Source: Candidatus Dactylopiibacterium carminicum | Lineage (GTDB): Bacteria > Pseudomonadota > Gammaproteobacteria > Burkholderiales > Rhodocyclaceae | Length of the DNA stretch: 64,000 nucleotides | Assembly (NCBI RefSeq): GCF_014736495.1 | Contig: NZ_MDUX01000007.1 | Location: 23,888 to 87,887 of the forward strand | Direction of reading: 5' to 3' | Shown: positions 27,861 to 37,170 of the stretch, piece after piece | Position numbering within the stretch: position 1 is the first letter of the stretch | Layout of the letters: each line of letters opens with the position of its first letter | Notes under the pieces: model-generated | The model's input: only the letters and a program-made list of their open reading frames with translations | The model's database searches: none | Told to the model about the DNA's origin: nothing | Made by a program: the position numbers and the translations under genes

Positions 27861-29726
27861 TCAGAGGCGGAAACCGCCGATCAGCTCGCGCAGGCGCCGC
27901 GACATATCGCCCAGCATGCCCAGCGTTTCGCGCACGGTCTGCAGATCCTGATCGTTTTCCTGCATGCGTGTGGTCACCTGCTCGGCCGCCTGCGCCATCT
28001 GCGTGGTGGCCAGCTGCTGTTCGCCAGTGGATGCAGCGATATCCTCCAGGCGCTGCAGCGCCTCGCCCATCCGCGTCTGGATCTCCTGCATCTGGCGCGC
28101 GGCTTCCTCGCTGGCGCGCGCCCCCTGGTTCACGCATTCGATGCTGTTTTCCATGCTGGCATAGGCGCTGCCGGTGTCTTGGGTCATGCCCTGGATCATC
28201 ACACCGATCTCCACCGTCGCACGCGCGGTGCGCTCGGCAAGCTTGCGCACCTCATCGGCCACCACGGCGAAGCCGCGCCCCTGTTCGCCAGCGCGTGCCG
28301 CCTCGATGGCCGCATTCAGCGCCAGCAGATTGGTCTGGTCGGCGATCTCCTTGATCACGTTCACGATGCCGCTGATCTCGCCGGCGCGGTTGTTCAGCGT
28401 CTGCATCGTGCCGGCCAGTTGCTGCACGGAATCAGCTGAGCGGCCGAATTCGCGCGAGACTTCGGCAATCGCCACGGCACCGGTTTCCGACATGCGCCCG
28501 GTCTCCCGCATCAGCGCATTGGCTTCGTCCGCGTTCTCGGCGATATGAGCGATAGATACGGTGATCTGCTCGATGGGGGCGGCATTGGCCGCCGCCGTGT
28601 CGGAAAGCTGTGCGGAATGCTCGGCCAGCACGCGCACGCGTTCGCCCATGGATTCGACGCCGTCCGAAAGCTTGCCGGAATCGCCCCGCACCTCGAGCAT
28701 CATGCTGCGCAGCCCGTCCAGAAAGCGGTTGAAGGCCGAGGAGGTCTGCGCGATTTCGTCATGCCCATGCACCGTAAGCTTGCGTGTCAGATCGCCACCG
28801 CCCCCCGAGATGTCCTGCATCAAGTCACGCAGCACGCCCAGACGGCCAAGCAATCGGGCAAACAGCAACGCCATCAGTGGCAAGGCGATGCCGAGCGCCA
28901 GCACGGTCACGCCCAGCGCCGTCCACAGCAGGCGATCCAGCGGAGCCAGCGCGCTCTGGCGATCGATCACCACCCCCAGCCGCAATTCGGTGCCCGGCAC
29001 CTCGAACAAACCCGCATAGCTGCGCTTGCCACGCACCCGCGTATCGCCGAGCCCACCGACGAAGGCCCCGCCACCGGCCAGATCCGGGCTCAGCTCGGTG
29101 AGCGGCTTGCCCAGCAATGCACTGTCCGGATGCACGGGGATCTCGCCCTTGCCGGAGGCCAGGAAGGCATAGCCCTCAGCCGAGAACTTCACACCCAGCA
29201 CCTGCTCGACGATGTGCTTGAGCGTGACATCGGCGGCCACCACACCCTTCACCTCGCCCCCCTCGCGATGGGCCTGGGCAAAGGAGACCACCAGCGCCTT
29301 GCTGGAAGCATCGATGTAGGGCGACGTCATGATCGGCCCCTGGCTGGCGGTAGCCGAGAGATACCAGGGGCGTTGCGTCGGATCGTAGCCTGCGGGCAGC
29401 GCCTGAGCATCGGTGAAAAGCGTGCGCTTGTCCGCATAGCCCACATACACCAGATCGAATCCCCCGGAGCGCTTGGCCTGCTGGAGCACATCGTCCGGCG
29501 ACTCCAGCGCAGCCGCCTGCTGGGCCGCCTGCACCACGTTCAGGCTGGTCTTCACCCAGTCTCCCGTAGCCGCAGCGGTGACGCGCGCCACCTCATGGAT
29601 CTCGCTGCCCAGGCGCTCGACCAGCGCGCTGCGCGTACTCAGATAGACCCCCAGTGAGACGGACAACAGAGAGATCAACATCAACAGCGCCGTGACGACG
29701 ATCAGGCGCGTGCGTATGGATTGCAT
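27861..29726 (-). CDS. Methyl-accepting chemotaxis protein, dCache type
   Basis: Chemoreceptor of 621 residues. After one N-terminal membrane helix (about 8-30) comes a periplasmic dCache domain with the ligand-binding pattern [12 protein letters not shown]; a second helix (about 275-300), a HAMP-like segment and the signalling hairpin [40 protein letters not shown] follow. The family end GGFRL is present. The YxxxRxWY pattern is common in amine- and amino-acid-sensing receptors, which suits the neighbouring ethanolamine locus, but this is only inference. ATG 29726 gives the helix directly. It is convergent with the eutR gene, 11 bases away. Confidence 0.9.
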   Translation of the reverse strand: MQSIRTRLIVVTALLMLISLLSVSLGVYLSTRSALVERLGSEIHEVARVTAAATGDWVKTSLNVVQAAQQAAALESPDDVLQQAKRSGGFDLVYVGYADKRTLFTDAQALPAGYDPTQRPWYLSATASQGPIMTSPYIDASSKALVVSFAQAHREGGEVKGVVAADVTLKHIVEQVLGVKFSAEGYAFLASGKGEIPVHPDSALLGKPLTELSPDLAGGGAFVGGLGDTRVRGKRSYAGLFEVPGTELRLGVVIDRQSALAPLDRLLWTALGVTVLALGIALPLMALLFARLLGRLGVLRDLMQDISGGGGDLTRKLTVHGHDEIAQTSSAFNRFLDGLRSMMLEVRGDSGKLSDGVESMGERVRVLAEHSAQLSDTAAANAAPIEQITVSIAHIAENADEANALMRETGRMSETGAVAIAEVSREFGRSADSVQQLAGTMQTLNNRAGEISGIVNVIKEIADQTNLLALNAAIEAARAGEQGRGFAVVADEVRKLAERTARATVEIGVMIQGMTQDTGSAYASMENSIECVNQGARASEEAARQMQEIQTRMGEALQRLEDIAASTGEQQLATTQMAQAAEQVTTRMQENDQDLQTVRETLGMLGDMSRRLRELIGGFRL

Positions 29727-30115
29727 GCAAAAAACCTCGAATGAAGGGCGGAATCCGCCCGGATGCTCCCCGCCGCACCCATTGCCGGATACGGGTTTAT
29801 AGGGATTGTTTTCAGATAGTGGGTATACGGCTGGCCGAGCGCCACGCTGAAGCCCCGGCACACGACCAACGCACAAATTTCCTTCAGCTTCAGCAGCATC
29901 CAGGTAATGCCCAGAACGTATGGATGACGGGTACTCAGCCCGCGCGGGCAGGCCGGAAACCCTTTGCAGGCAAGGTCTTGATGTCAGGCAAGCCATGCTG
30001 ACGGCAAAACCGGTAGGCTGCTTCGGTCTGCTGCGTCAGTCGGGCAAGAGGGTGTGCAATCGGGCACACCCTTTGTTCTTTTCGCCCGGCTCGAAAGTAG
30101 CGAGACGAACGGGAT
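29727..30115 (+). other. Gap upstream of frdA with leader-like structure
   Basis: No gene is evident in these 389 bases. Near frdA the + strand has GTCAG (29983-29987) pairing with CTGAC (29998-30002), then a terminator-like hairpin at 30049-30072 with a T-rich tail. TTGAT-N4-GGCAA at 29978-29991 is a poor half match to an FNR site. A leader RNA or small RNA ending at the hairpin would explain the terminator, which has no gene in front of it. Confidence 0.4.
30049..30082 (+). terminator. Terminator-like hairpin in the frdA leader
   Basis: AGGGTGTGC (30049-30057) pairs with GCACACCCT (30064-30072) and is followed by TTGTTCTTTT. It lies 34 bases before the frdA start codon and no + strand gene precedes it. 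Confidence 0.7.
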
Positions 30116-31867
30116 ATGAAAGTGAGGGTTTTCAAAGCGGATGTGGTCATCGTCGGCGCAGGTAGCGCCGGGCTGCGCGCAGCGATCGCGGCAGCCGAAA
30201 CAGATGCCACGCAGACAGTGGCCTTGGTCTCCAAGGTCTATCCGATGCGCAGCCACACCTGCGCGGCAGAAGGCGGCGCCGCAGGAGTGGTCGACGCCAA
30301 GGACAGCCTGGACGCGCATTTCTACGACACGGTGGCCGGGGGCGACTGGCTGTGCGAGCAGGACGTGGGCGAGCTCACGCGCATCGAGCACTGGGGCTGC
30401 CCCTGGAGCCGCCGCGATGATGGCCGTGTGAACGTGCGCCCCTTCGGTGGCATGAAGAACGAGCGCACCTGGTTCGCCGCCGACCGCACCGGCATGCACC
30501 TGCTGCACACCCTGTTCCAGACTTCGCTCAAGTACCCGGCGATCCGCCGTTTCGACGAATATTTCCTGATCGACCTGGTCGTGGTCGATGGGCACGCGCG
30601 CGGCGTGCTGGTGGTGGAGATCGCCAGCGGCGAATACACGCTGATCGAGGCTGGCGCAGTGATCCTGGCCACCGGCGGCGCGACGCGGGTGTTCCGCGAG
30701 AACACCAACGGCGGCATCGTCACCGGCGACGGCATGGCCGTGGCCTATCGCCACGGCGTGGCGCTGCGCGATATGGAATTCGTGCAATACCACCCGACCT
30801 GCATGCCTGGCACGGGCCTGCTGTTCACCGAAGCCTGTCGCGGCGAAGGCGGCCTGCTCACGAACCGCGACGGCTACCGCTATCTGCAGGACTACGGCCT
30901 CGGCCCGGTGCAGGACGCACCGCGCAACAAGTTCATGGAACTCGGCCCGCGCGACCGCCTCTCTCAGGCCTTCTGGCACGAGATGCAGAAAGGCCGCACC
31001 CTCGATGGCCCCTACGGCCCCGTCGTACACCTCGATCTGCGTCACCTCGGCGCCGCTCGGCTGGCCGAGCGCCTGCCGCAGATCTGCGAACTGGCGCGTG
31101 AGTTCATGGGCATCGATCCGGTGACTGCACCGATTCCAGTACGCCCGGCCGTGCATTACACGATGGGCGGCATCAACGCCGACGCCGATGGCGCCACAAC
31201 CCTGCCCGGCCTCTTCGCCATCGGCGAATGCTCCAGCGTGGGCATCCATGGCGCCAACCGCCTGGGGTCGAATTCGCTCTCCGAGCTGCTGGTGTTCGGC
31301 CGCCGTGCCGGCGAAGCGGCCACCCGACTTGCGCGTGAAGCCACGCCGGCCTCGGCCGAAGCCCTGCTCGCACAGGCGGAAGCCGCCGCGCACCCTTCAC
31401 GGGCACTGCTGCGCGAGGATGACCGCGAACGCATCGCCGATCTGCGCCGCGCCATGGCGCAGACCATGGAAGACGGCTGCGGCATCTACCGCACGGAAGC
31501 CAGCATGCAGGCCACCTGCGACACGCTCGCCGAATTGCGCGAGCGCTTCCGGCGGGTGACAGTCACGGATCGCTCCTCGGTGTGGAACAGCGAATGGTTC
31601 ACCGCCATCGAGCTGGGCTACCAGCTGGAAGTGGCCGAGGCCATGGCGCATTCGGCGCTCAACCGGCGCGAATCCCGCGGTGCTCACCAGCGCCTCGATT
31701 TCGAGGCCCGAGACGATGCGCAGTTCCTGCGCCATTCGCTGGCGTACCGCCAGGCCGACGGCGCACCGCAGATCCGCTACCAGGATGTGAACATCACCCG
31801 CCTGCCGCCTGCCGTACGCGCCTATGGCGCCGCCGGGCTGGCCGCGGAAGCAGGAGAGAAGGCATGA
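30116..31867 (+). CDS. frdA: Fumarate reductase flavoprotein subunit
   Basis: Catalytic subunit of the membrane fumarate reductase. The 583-residue protein has the FAD site ADVVIVGAGSAGLRAAIA at the start, the covalent flavin histidine in MRSHTCAAEGG (about 45-55), HPT in EFVQYHPTCMPGTGLL, and the active-site run RPAVHYTMGGI; GANRLGSNSL is near 380. It is first in frdABCD and overlaps frdB by four bases. Four separate subunits with two small anchors point to the E. coli-type enzyme used for fumarate respiration, though it can also run as a succinate dehydrogenase. Confidence 0.93.
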   Translation: MKVRVFKADVVIVGAGSAGLRAAIAAAETDATQTVALVSKVYPMRSHTCAAEGGAAGVVDAKDSLDAHFYDTVAGGDWLCEQDVGELTRIEHWGCPWSRRDDGRVNVRPFGGMKNERTWFAADRTGMHLLHTLFQTSLKYPAIRRFDEYFLIDLVVVDGHARGVLVVEIASGEYTLIEAGAVILATGGATRVFRENTNGGIVTGDGMAVAYRHGVALRDMEFVQYHPTCMPGTGLLFTEACRGEGGLLTNRDGYRYLQDYGLGPVQDAPRNKFMELGPRDRLSQAFWHEMQKGRTLDGPYGPVVHLDLRHLGAARLAERLPQICELAREFMGIDPVTAPIPVRPAVHYTMGGINADADGATTLPGLFAIGECSSVGIHGANRLGSNSLSELLVFGRRAGEAATRLAREATPASAEALLAQAEAAAHPSRALLREDDRERIADLRRAMAQTMEDGCGIYRTEASMQATCDTLAELRERFRRVTVTDRSSVWNSEWFTAIELGYQLEVAEAMAHSALNRRESRGAHQRLDFEARDDAQFLRHSLAYRQADGAPQIRYQDVNITRLPPAVRAYGAAGLAAEAGEKA

Positions 31868-32619
31868 AGCCGCAGACCAAGACAGTGGCAGTACTGCGCT
31901 ACCGCCCGGAGCAGGACAAGGAGCCTTTCTGGCAGGACTACGAGGTGCCTTTCGCCGAGGACACCTCGGTACTCGCCGCGCTGAATTACATCAAGGACGA
32001 GCTGGACGGCACGCTGAGCTTCCGCTGGTCCTGCCGGCAGGCCATCTGCGGCAGCTGCGGCCTGATGATCGGTGGCAAGCCGCGCCTGGCCTGCAAGACA
32101 TTCCTGCGCGACTTCGAGGGCAAGGTGACAGTGGAGGCCCTGGCGCACTTCCCCATCGAACGCGATCTGGTGGTGGTGATGGATGACTTCATCGCCAAGC
32201 TCGAACGCGTGAAGCCCTGGCTGATGCCCAGGGAGGAGCGTGCCCCGGAAGACGGCGAATACCGTCAGACGCCGCAGGAGATGTCGCTCTACGAGCAGTT
32301 CGCCGGCTGCATCAACTGCGGGCTGTGCTACGCGGCCTGCCCGCAGGTGGGGCTCAACCCAAACTTCCTCGGCCCGGGTGCGATTGCCCTGCTGCATCGT
32401 TACAACCTCGACAGCCGCGACGGCGGCAGCGAGGAGCGCATGAAGCTGATCAGCGCCGAGCTGGGCGTCTTCAACTGCACCGCGGTGGGCTACTGCTCGG
32501 CGGTGTGTCCGAAGATAGTCGATCCGGCCAATGCGGTGAACGTCAACAAGATGAACAGCGCGCGTGACTACTTCTTCCGCTTCCTGCCGCGCCCCGCGCC
32601 GAAGGGAGGCTGCCAATGA
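31864..32619 (+). CDS. frdB: Fumarate reductase iron-sulfur subunit
   Basis: Electron-transfer subunit, 251 residues. The plant-type 2Fe-2S cysteines are in SCRQAICGSCGLMIGGKPRLAC; the 4Fe-4S set is CINCGLCYAACP; the 3Fe-4S set is in NCTAVGYCSAVCPKIVDP. All ligands are present. ATG 31864 overlaps the frdA stop (ATGA), and the frdC start overlaps its own end, so the operon is tightly coupled. The last residues (RPAPKGGCQ) are unremarkable. Confidence 0.94.
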   Translation: MKPQTKTVAVLRYRPEQDKEPFWQDYEVPFAEDTSVLAALNYIKDELDGTLSFRWSCRQAICGSCGLMIGGKPRLACKTFLRDFEGKVTVEALAHFPIERDLVVVMDDFIAKLERVKPWLMPREERAPEDGEYRQTPQEMSLYEQFAGCINCGLCYAACPQVGLNPNFLGPGAIALLHRYNLDSRDGGSEERMKLISAELGVFNCTAVGYCSAVCPKIVDPANAVNVNKMNSARDYFFRFLPRPAPKGGCQ

Positions 32620-33023
32620 GCGCACGCCGCCCCTACATCCGCCCGATGGCGCGCTGGTACCTGCGGGATCCGTTCTTCATCGAATACATGGCGCACGAAG
32701 GCACGGCCGTGTTCGTGTGGCTGTTCGCGCTCGAACTGCTCGCCGGCCTGGTCTGCCTGGCACTCGGCGAGGCCGCCTGGAACGGTTTTCTCGCCTGGCT
32801 GGACTGGCTTCCGGCGCAAATTGCCAACGGACTGGTCCTGCTGATGTTGCTCTACCACGGCATCACCTGGTTCCTGATCCTGCCGCGCACCATCCCGCCA
32901 GTACGCATCGGCCACGCCCGCCTGCCAGGCTGGGTGCTGAGTGCCGCGGGCATGATGGCGATGATCGCCGCCAGCGCGGTGCTGGCCACCGGCGCCTGGC
33001 TGCTTGCACGAGGAGGTCTGTGA
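32616..33023 (+). CDS. frdC: Fumarate reductase membrane anchor subunit C
   Basis: A 135-residue membrane protein with three hydrophobic segments (about 30-50, 70-90 and 105-130). RRPYIRPMARWYLRDPFFIEYMAHEGTAVFVW is the usual FrdC start, and LYHGITWF carries a conserved His. With FrdD it holds FrdAB on the inner membrane and binds menaquinone or ubiquinone. It overlaps frdB by four bases, and its stop meets the frdD ATG. Confidence 0.92.
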   Translation: MSARRPYIRPMARWYLRDPFFIEYMAHEGTAVFVWLFALELLAGLVCLALGEAAWNGFLAWLDWLPAQIANGLVLLMLLYHGITWFLILPRTIPPVRIGHARLPGWVLSAAGMMAMIAASAVLATGAWLLARGGL

Positions 33024-33388
33024 TGAATGATCCGCTCAAGCGCAGCCACGAACCGATCTTCTGGCTGTTGTTCGGTGCCGGCGGCATGCTTGCCGCAATG
33101 CTCGGCGCGATGCTGGTATTCCTGCTGGCATTCGGTGTGCCCAGCGGACTGCTGCCCGCGGAAGCGCTTTCGTACACAACGATGCGTGACTTCGCCGGCA
33201 ACGTCTTCGGCAAGGGCTTCCTCTTCGCGGTGGTGGCGCTGTTCTTCTGGCATGCAGTGCACCGCATCTTCCACAGCCTGCACGACATCGGCATTCACGC
33301 CGGTCTGCCCGCCCGCGTCCTGGTGTACGGCACGGCCGCCATCGGAACCTTGATCGCGGCCGCGGCCCTGCTGGCAATCGGCTTCTGA
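33023..33388 (+). CDS. frdD: Fumarate reductase membrane anchor subunit D
   Basis: A 121-residue anchor with three hydrophobic segments. RSHEPIFWLLFGAGGMLAAMLGAM and FWHAVHRIFHSLHDIGIH are family marks. AGGAGG at 33010-33016 gives it an excellent ribosome site even though it shares a base with the frdC stop. It closes the operon. The hairpin GGCCCCGC-GCA-GCGGGGCC (33410-33428) just downstream lacks a T run, so termination may be Rho-dependent. Confidence 0.92.
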   Translation: MNDPLKRSHEPIFWLLFGAGGMLAAMLGAMLVFLLAFGVPSGLLPAEALSYTTMRDFAGNVFGKGFLFAVVALFFWHAVHRIFHSLHDIGIHAGLPARVLVYGTAAIGTLIAAAALLAIGF

Positions 33389-33452
33389 CCGGCCCGCGCA
33401 CGCAGACCGGGCCCCGCGCAGCGGGGCCATGCCATTCAGGTGAGCTCACGCC

Positions 33453-33478
33453 GTCATTCCGGTGCAAGCCGGAATGAC
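33453..33478. repeat. Short dispersed palindrome (GTCATTCCGG type)
   Basis: GTCATTCCGG-TGCAAG-CCGGAATGAC: a perfect stem, the best copy of the family in the window. Confidence 0.65.
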
Positions 33479-33643
33479 GGGCCTCTGCTTCTGGGCTGCC
33501 GCCCGCCCCCGTTCAAGCCTGGATAGCGTGCTCGAAAAAGGGGTGTGGCAAGGGGCCGTATCTGCACCGAAATCCCTTCGTACCGAAGTATCGAAGTGCG
33601 GCGGATTTCGCGAGCGGCCAGGAATCGCTCACCGGCAAAACAG

Positions 33644-33679
33644 AAAAAGCCCCACGGCATCGCTGCCGTGGGGCTTTTT
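33644..33679 (-). terminator. Rho-independent terminator after alx
   Basis: AAAAAGCCCCACGGCA pairs with TGCCGTGGGGCTTTTT across a four-base loop; T runs on both strands make it bidirectional. It lies 15 bases beyond the alx stop. Confidence 0.9.
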
Positions 33680-33693
33680 CATTCCGGCTGGAT

Positions 33694-34659
33694 TCAATGT
33701 CCCGCCAGGCGGCGCTTACGTGCCGAATACCACAGGCTGGCGAACACGGAGATCGCAAGAATCACGGCTACCACGGCCAGCGACACCAGCACCGGGATCT
33801 TGAACCAGTCGACGATCAGCATCTTGGTGCCGATGAAGATCAGGATCGCAGCCAGACCATATTTCAGCAGCTCAAAGCGGTCACCCAGGTTGGCCAGCAG
33901 GAAGTACATCGCACGCAGGCCCAGGATCGCGAAGAGGTTGGAAGTAAGCACGATGAAAGGGTCGGTGGTGATCGCAAAGATCGCCGGGATGCTGTCGACC
34001 GCGAAAATCACGTCCGAAATCTCTACCAGCACCAGTGCCAGGAACAGCGGCGTGATCATGCGCACACCGTCACGCACGATGAAGAAGCGCTCGCCTTCGA
34101 GCTTCTCGGTCACCGGATAGTGGTTGCGGATCCAGCGCACGAACGGGTTCTTCGAAAGATCGCTGTCATGCTCGGCAAACCAGGCCATCTTGATCCCGGT
34201 AATGACCAGGAAGGCACCGAAGAGATACAGCAGCCAGTGGAATTCGGAGATCAGCCAGCTGCCAGCGAAGATCATCACCGTGCGCAGGATGATCGCGCCG
34301 ACGATGCCGTACAGCAGCACGCGGCGCTGCAATTCCAGCGGCACCGCGAAGAAGCTGAAGATCATCATCCAGACGAAGACGTTGTCGACGGCCAGCGACT
34401 TCTCGACCAGATACCCGGTCAGGAAGGCCAGCGCCTGCTCGTTGGCGATCTCGCGCCCCAGGCTGCCATCCAGATACCACCACAGGCCGGCGGAGAAGAG
34501 CAGCGCCACGCCAACCCAGACGCAGGACCAGACACCTGCTTCCTTCAACGACACCTTGTGCTGCTTGCCCCCGCCAAAGACGAGAAGATCCAGCAACAGC
34601 ATGCCGACCACGATGGCAGCAAACACTGCCCACATCCACCAGGTTCCTATCGATTCCAC
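33694..34659 (-). CDS. alx: TerC/Alx family membrane protein, manganese exporter type
   Basis: A membrane protein of 321 residues related to E. coli Alx, which exports or balances manganese. It has about nine hydrophobic segments and the TerC marks [13 protein letters not shown] and [17 protein letters not shown], with the acidic residues that bind metal. The frame opens at TTG 34674, but GTG 34659 is preferred: GGAG lies six bases before it and the protein then starts [10 protein letters not shown], like Alx. Expression should be controlled by the yybP-ykoY element and terminator directly upstream. Confidence 0.9.
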   Translation of the reverse strand: MESIGTWWMWAVFAAIVVGMLLLDLLVFGGGKQHKVSLKEAGVWSCVWVGVALLFSAGLWWYLDGSLGREIANEQALAFLTGYLVEKSLAVDNVFVWMMIFSFFAVPLELQRRVLLYGIVGAIILRTVMIFAGSWLISEFHWLLYLFGAFLVITGIKMAWFAEHDSDLSKNPFVRWIRNHYPVTEKLEGERFFIVRDGVRMITPLFLALVLVEISDVIFAVDSIPAIFAITTDPFIVLTSNLFAILGLRAMYFLLANLGDRFELLKYGLAAILIFIGTKMLIVDWFKIPVLVSLAVVAVILAISVFASLWYSARKRRLAGH

Positions 34660-34683
34660 AAAACGCTCCGTCAAAAGACAAAA

Positions 34684-34711
34684 AAGGCCTGCTCCCTAAA
34701 GACACAGGCCT
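34684..34711 (-). terminator. Terminator in the alx leader (expression platform)
   Basis: On the minus strand AGGCCTG pairs with CAGGCCT across a 13-base loop and is followed by TTTTTGTCTTTT. It sits between the riboswitch and the GTG start, so metal binding probably decides whether transcription passes it. Confidence 0.8.
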
Positions 34712-34729
34712 GCGCTCGTTTTTAATCGC

Positions 34730-34848
34730 GGACCTCGCCCTTTGGGCAAGGTCTCGCTTGCAACGGAATCGTTGCCCACAGCACCGGGGGACAGAAAATC
34801 TGACTACCGGGATGACGATGCTGTGGCGGAAAAGCTACTCCCCTTGAA
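34730..34848 (-). ncRNA. yybP-ykoY manganese riboswitch
   Basis: The minus strand shows the class marks: GGGGAGTAG (34843-34835) at the 5' side; then CCGGTAGTCAGA and CCCGGTG segments; and the 3' hairpin GACCTTGCCC-AAA-GGGCGAGGTC (34753-34731). This order and the downstream alx gene match the known E. coli alx element. Manganese (and in E. coli alkaline pH) turns the gene on. Confidence 0.9.
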
Positions 34849-34901
34849 GTGCGTAACTCTAGGCCATGGCCGCGCAAAGTCAAGAGTGCCCGTCCAAAGA
34901 A

Positions 34902-34924
34902 AAACCCGCATTTCATGCGGGTTT
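34902..34924 (-). terminator. Terminator after ybaL-like gene
   Basis: Minus strand AAACCCGCAT/ATGCGGGTTT with a TTC loop, followed by a T run. It lies 29 bases beyond the antiporter stop and keeps that transcript from entering the riboswitch. Confidence 0.85.
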
Positions 34925-34952
34925 CCGGGGGTTCCTGCGAGTAAGCACCTGC

Positions 34953-36689
34953 TCATGCATGCCCGTGCGTGGCTGCTGTGGCCGGTGAAAAGCGCTCCAA
35001 GATGTGGCCGGTCATGCCCTTGGCGAGCTCCTCTTCGCCGTAGAACACGGTACCCAGCCCGTCCTTGCGCAGCATCGCGGACTCTTCCTCGCTGTGCGTG
35101 CGCAACACGATCTCGATCTCCGGATTCAGCGTGCGCGCGGTTTCCACCATCTGGCGCACCCGCAGTGGATCATAGGCCGCCACCACCAGCATCGCGGCCT
35201 TGGCGATATGCGCCTGTACCAGCACGATGGGATCGGCCGCATTGCCCGAAACGGCCTTGATGTCCTTTTCGCGCAGCCCTTCCACCTGTTCGCGGATCTG
35301 CTCCACCAGCACGTACGGAATTCCCTGCGCTTCCAGCGCCTTGACGATGCGCTTGCCGACGCGGCCATAGCCCACCACCACGACCTGGCCTTCCAGATAC
35401 TTGCGCTCGGTGCTCATGGGCAACTCGGCATAGGGGTCGCTGCGTTGCTCCAGGCGGCGCGCCAGATCGGAGCGACGCAGGATCCAGGCCCGGACGGGCT
35501 CGATGGCGGCGAACAGCACCGGATTGAGCGCGATGGAAATCAGCGCACCGGCCAGCACCAGGTTCATGCCCTCGGTAGGCAGCAGGCCGAGGGAAAGCCC
35601 GAGGCCCGCCAGGATGAAGGAGAATTCGCCGATCTGTGCAAGGCTGGCGGAAACCGTCAGCGCGGTGTTCAGCGGATAGCGGAAGGCCAGCACCAGCGCC
35701 AGCGCGGCAATCGATTTGCCGAACATGATGATGAGCACCACGCCCAGCAAATGCACCGGCTGCTCGATCAGAATGCTGGGCTCGAACAGCATGCCGACGG
35801 ACACGAAAAACAGCACCGAGAAGGCATCGCGCAGCGGCAGTGATTCCTCGGCCGCACGGTGGCTGAATTGCGATTCACGCATCACCATGCCGGCGAAGAA
35901 CGCCCCCAGCGCGAATGACACGCTGAACAGCAGGGCCGCGCCGTAGGCAATACCGATGGCCGCGGCGATCACGGACAGCGTGAACAGCTCGCGCGAACCG
36001 GTACGCGAGATCTGCCACAGCAACCACGGCAACACACGGCGTCCGGCGATCAACATCAATGCGATGAAGGCCGAAACCTGCAGCAGGGTCCAGCCGATGG
36101 TGGCCCACAGGGATCCGCCCTCGGTGGCCGCTGCAGCAGCTTCGGTAGCCGCCTCGCCATTGCCCAGGACTCCCGCCAGCGGTGGCAGCAGCACCAGGAA
36201 CAACACAGTGGCCAGATCCTCAACCACCAGCCAGCCCACGGCAATGCGGCCGTTCATCGTATCGAGCACCCCGCGCGCTTCCAGTGCCTTGAGCAGCACC
36301 ACGGTGCTGGCGCAGGACAGCGTCAGGCCGAAGATCAGCGCGCTGCCCCAGTGCCAGCCCCACCACATGGAAACACCCATGCCCAGAATGGTGGCCAGCC
36401 CCATCTGCGCCACCGCGCCCGGGATGGCGATGCGTTTGACGGCCAGCAGATCGCCCAGCGAAAAGTGCAGACCCACACCGAACATCAGCAGCATGACACC
36501 GATCTCCGATAACTGGGAGGCCAGGTGCACATCGGCGACGAAGCCCGGCGTGGAAGGGCCGATGATGATGCCCGCGAGAAGGTAACCCACCAGGGCCGGC
36601 ACCTTGATGCGCTCGGCGATGAAACCGAGGATCAGAGCGATGCCGAAGCCGGCGGCAAGCGTGGTGATCAGAGGGATGTTGTGATCCAT
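34953..36689 (-). CDS. ybaL: YbaL/Kef-type cation:proton antiporter
   Basis: A CPA2 antiporter of 578 residues. About 12 membrane segments (1-390) open with FGIALILGFIAERIKVPALVGYLLAGIIIGPSTPGF and include GWLVVEDLATVLFLV with the conserved acidic pair. A C-terminal TrkA-N (RCK) domain (about 420-540) starts QVVVVGYGRVGKRIVKALEAQG and binds NAD or ATP. This layout and length match YbaL more than glutathione-gated KefB/C. ATG 36689 is chosen because it opens the first helix; an extension to 36800 is not conserved. Confidence 0.86.
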   Translation of the reverse strand: MDHNIPLITTLAAGFGIALILGFIAERIKVPALVGYLLAGIIIGPSTPGFVADVHLASQLSEIGVMLLMFGVGLHFSLGDLLAVKRIAIPGAVAQMGLATILGMGVSMWWGWHWGSALIFGLTLSCASTVVLLKALEARGVLDTMNGRIAVGWLVVEDLATVLFLVLLPPLAGVLGNGEAATEAAAAATEGGSLWATIGWTLLQVSAFIALMLIAGRRVLPWLLWQISRTGSRELFTLSVIAAAIGIAYGAALLFSVSFALGAFFAGMVMRESQFSHRAAEESLPLRDAFSVLFFVSVGMLFEPSILIEQPVHLLGVVLIIMFGKSIAALALVLAFRYPLNTALTVSASLAQIGEFSFILAGLGLSLGLLPTEGMNLVLAGALISIALNPVLFAAIEPVRAWILRRSDLARRLEQRSDPYAELPMSTERKYLEGQVVVVGYGRVGKRIVKALEAQGIPYVLVEQIREQVEGLREKDIKAVSGNAADPIVLVQAHIAKAAMLVVAAYDPLRVRQMVETARTLNPEIEIVLRTHSEEESAMLRKDGLGTVFYGEEELAKGMTGHILERFSPATAATHGHA

Positions 36690-37170
36690 TTGGAGGTCGA
36701 CGGCAGATGAGGTTGAAGGAGTGGAGTCAAAAGCCAGCAGGCTAGAGAGCACAAGGCATGCCAAAGTTCCGAAAGCCTCGGAATCACTTGGCAAACCCAT
36801 ATGCAGAAACGCCCGCGCGAGCCGACAACAGGCCGACGTTCACACGAAACAGGATTCCTGCAAGGACACAGCGCCTTGCCATCCGCGCCAACACGAATGC
36901 AAACCGCATCATGCCCCGCCTTGCATGCGGACCTCAGCGGCGGCCAAGGTCCCGGAACCTGCTCGACGAACAGGTACTCACTGCGAGGGGGTCACCGCCG
37001 CATTATATAAGCTGACCGGCCGTAAGCCCCGGATAAAGCCCAAAAACCCGGGATCTCCATCGAATCAGCCGCCATCCTTCCAGCATGTGGCGGCGCTCCG
37101 GGGCGTGCGGAAACGCCTTCGGTCCGGCGCCGGTGCTACCATCCACCGCCTGCCAAGCCAGCCCTTCCCC
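36690..37170. other. Divergent gap between ybaL and MFS gene
   Basis: Several open frames cross these 481 bases but none looks coding. TATAAT on the minus strand at 37007-37002 is a strong -10, yet it lies 313 bases from ybaL and no fitting -35 is seen. Nothing else was recognised. Confidence 0.5.

Larger units (their letters stand above)
33389..33693. other. Gap between frdD and alx
   Basis: In order it holds a GC hairpin without a T run (33410-33428), a perfect GTCATTCCGG palindrome (33453-33478), about 150 bases with no clear signal, and the bidirectional terminator at 33644-33679 that serves the minus-strand alx gene. Confidence 0.6.

Noticed and set aside
29958..30045. c-di-GMP-I (GEMM) riboswitch before frdA
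   Set aside because: GGCAAGCC and GACGGCAAAACC recall GEMM motifs, but spacing and the conserved 3' helix do not fit.
36721..37170. N-terminal extension of the MFS gene from 36721
   Set aside because: The extra 150 residues are low in hydrophobicity and unlike any MFS start; the family begins at ATG 37171.
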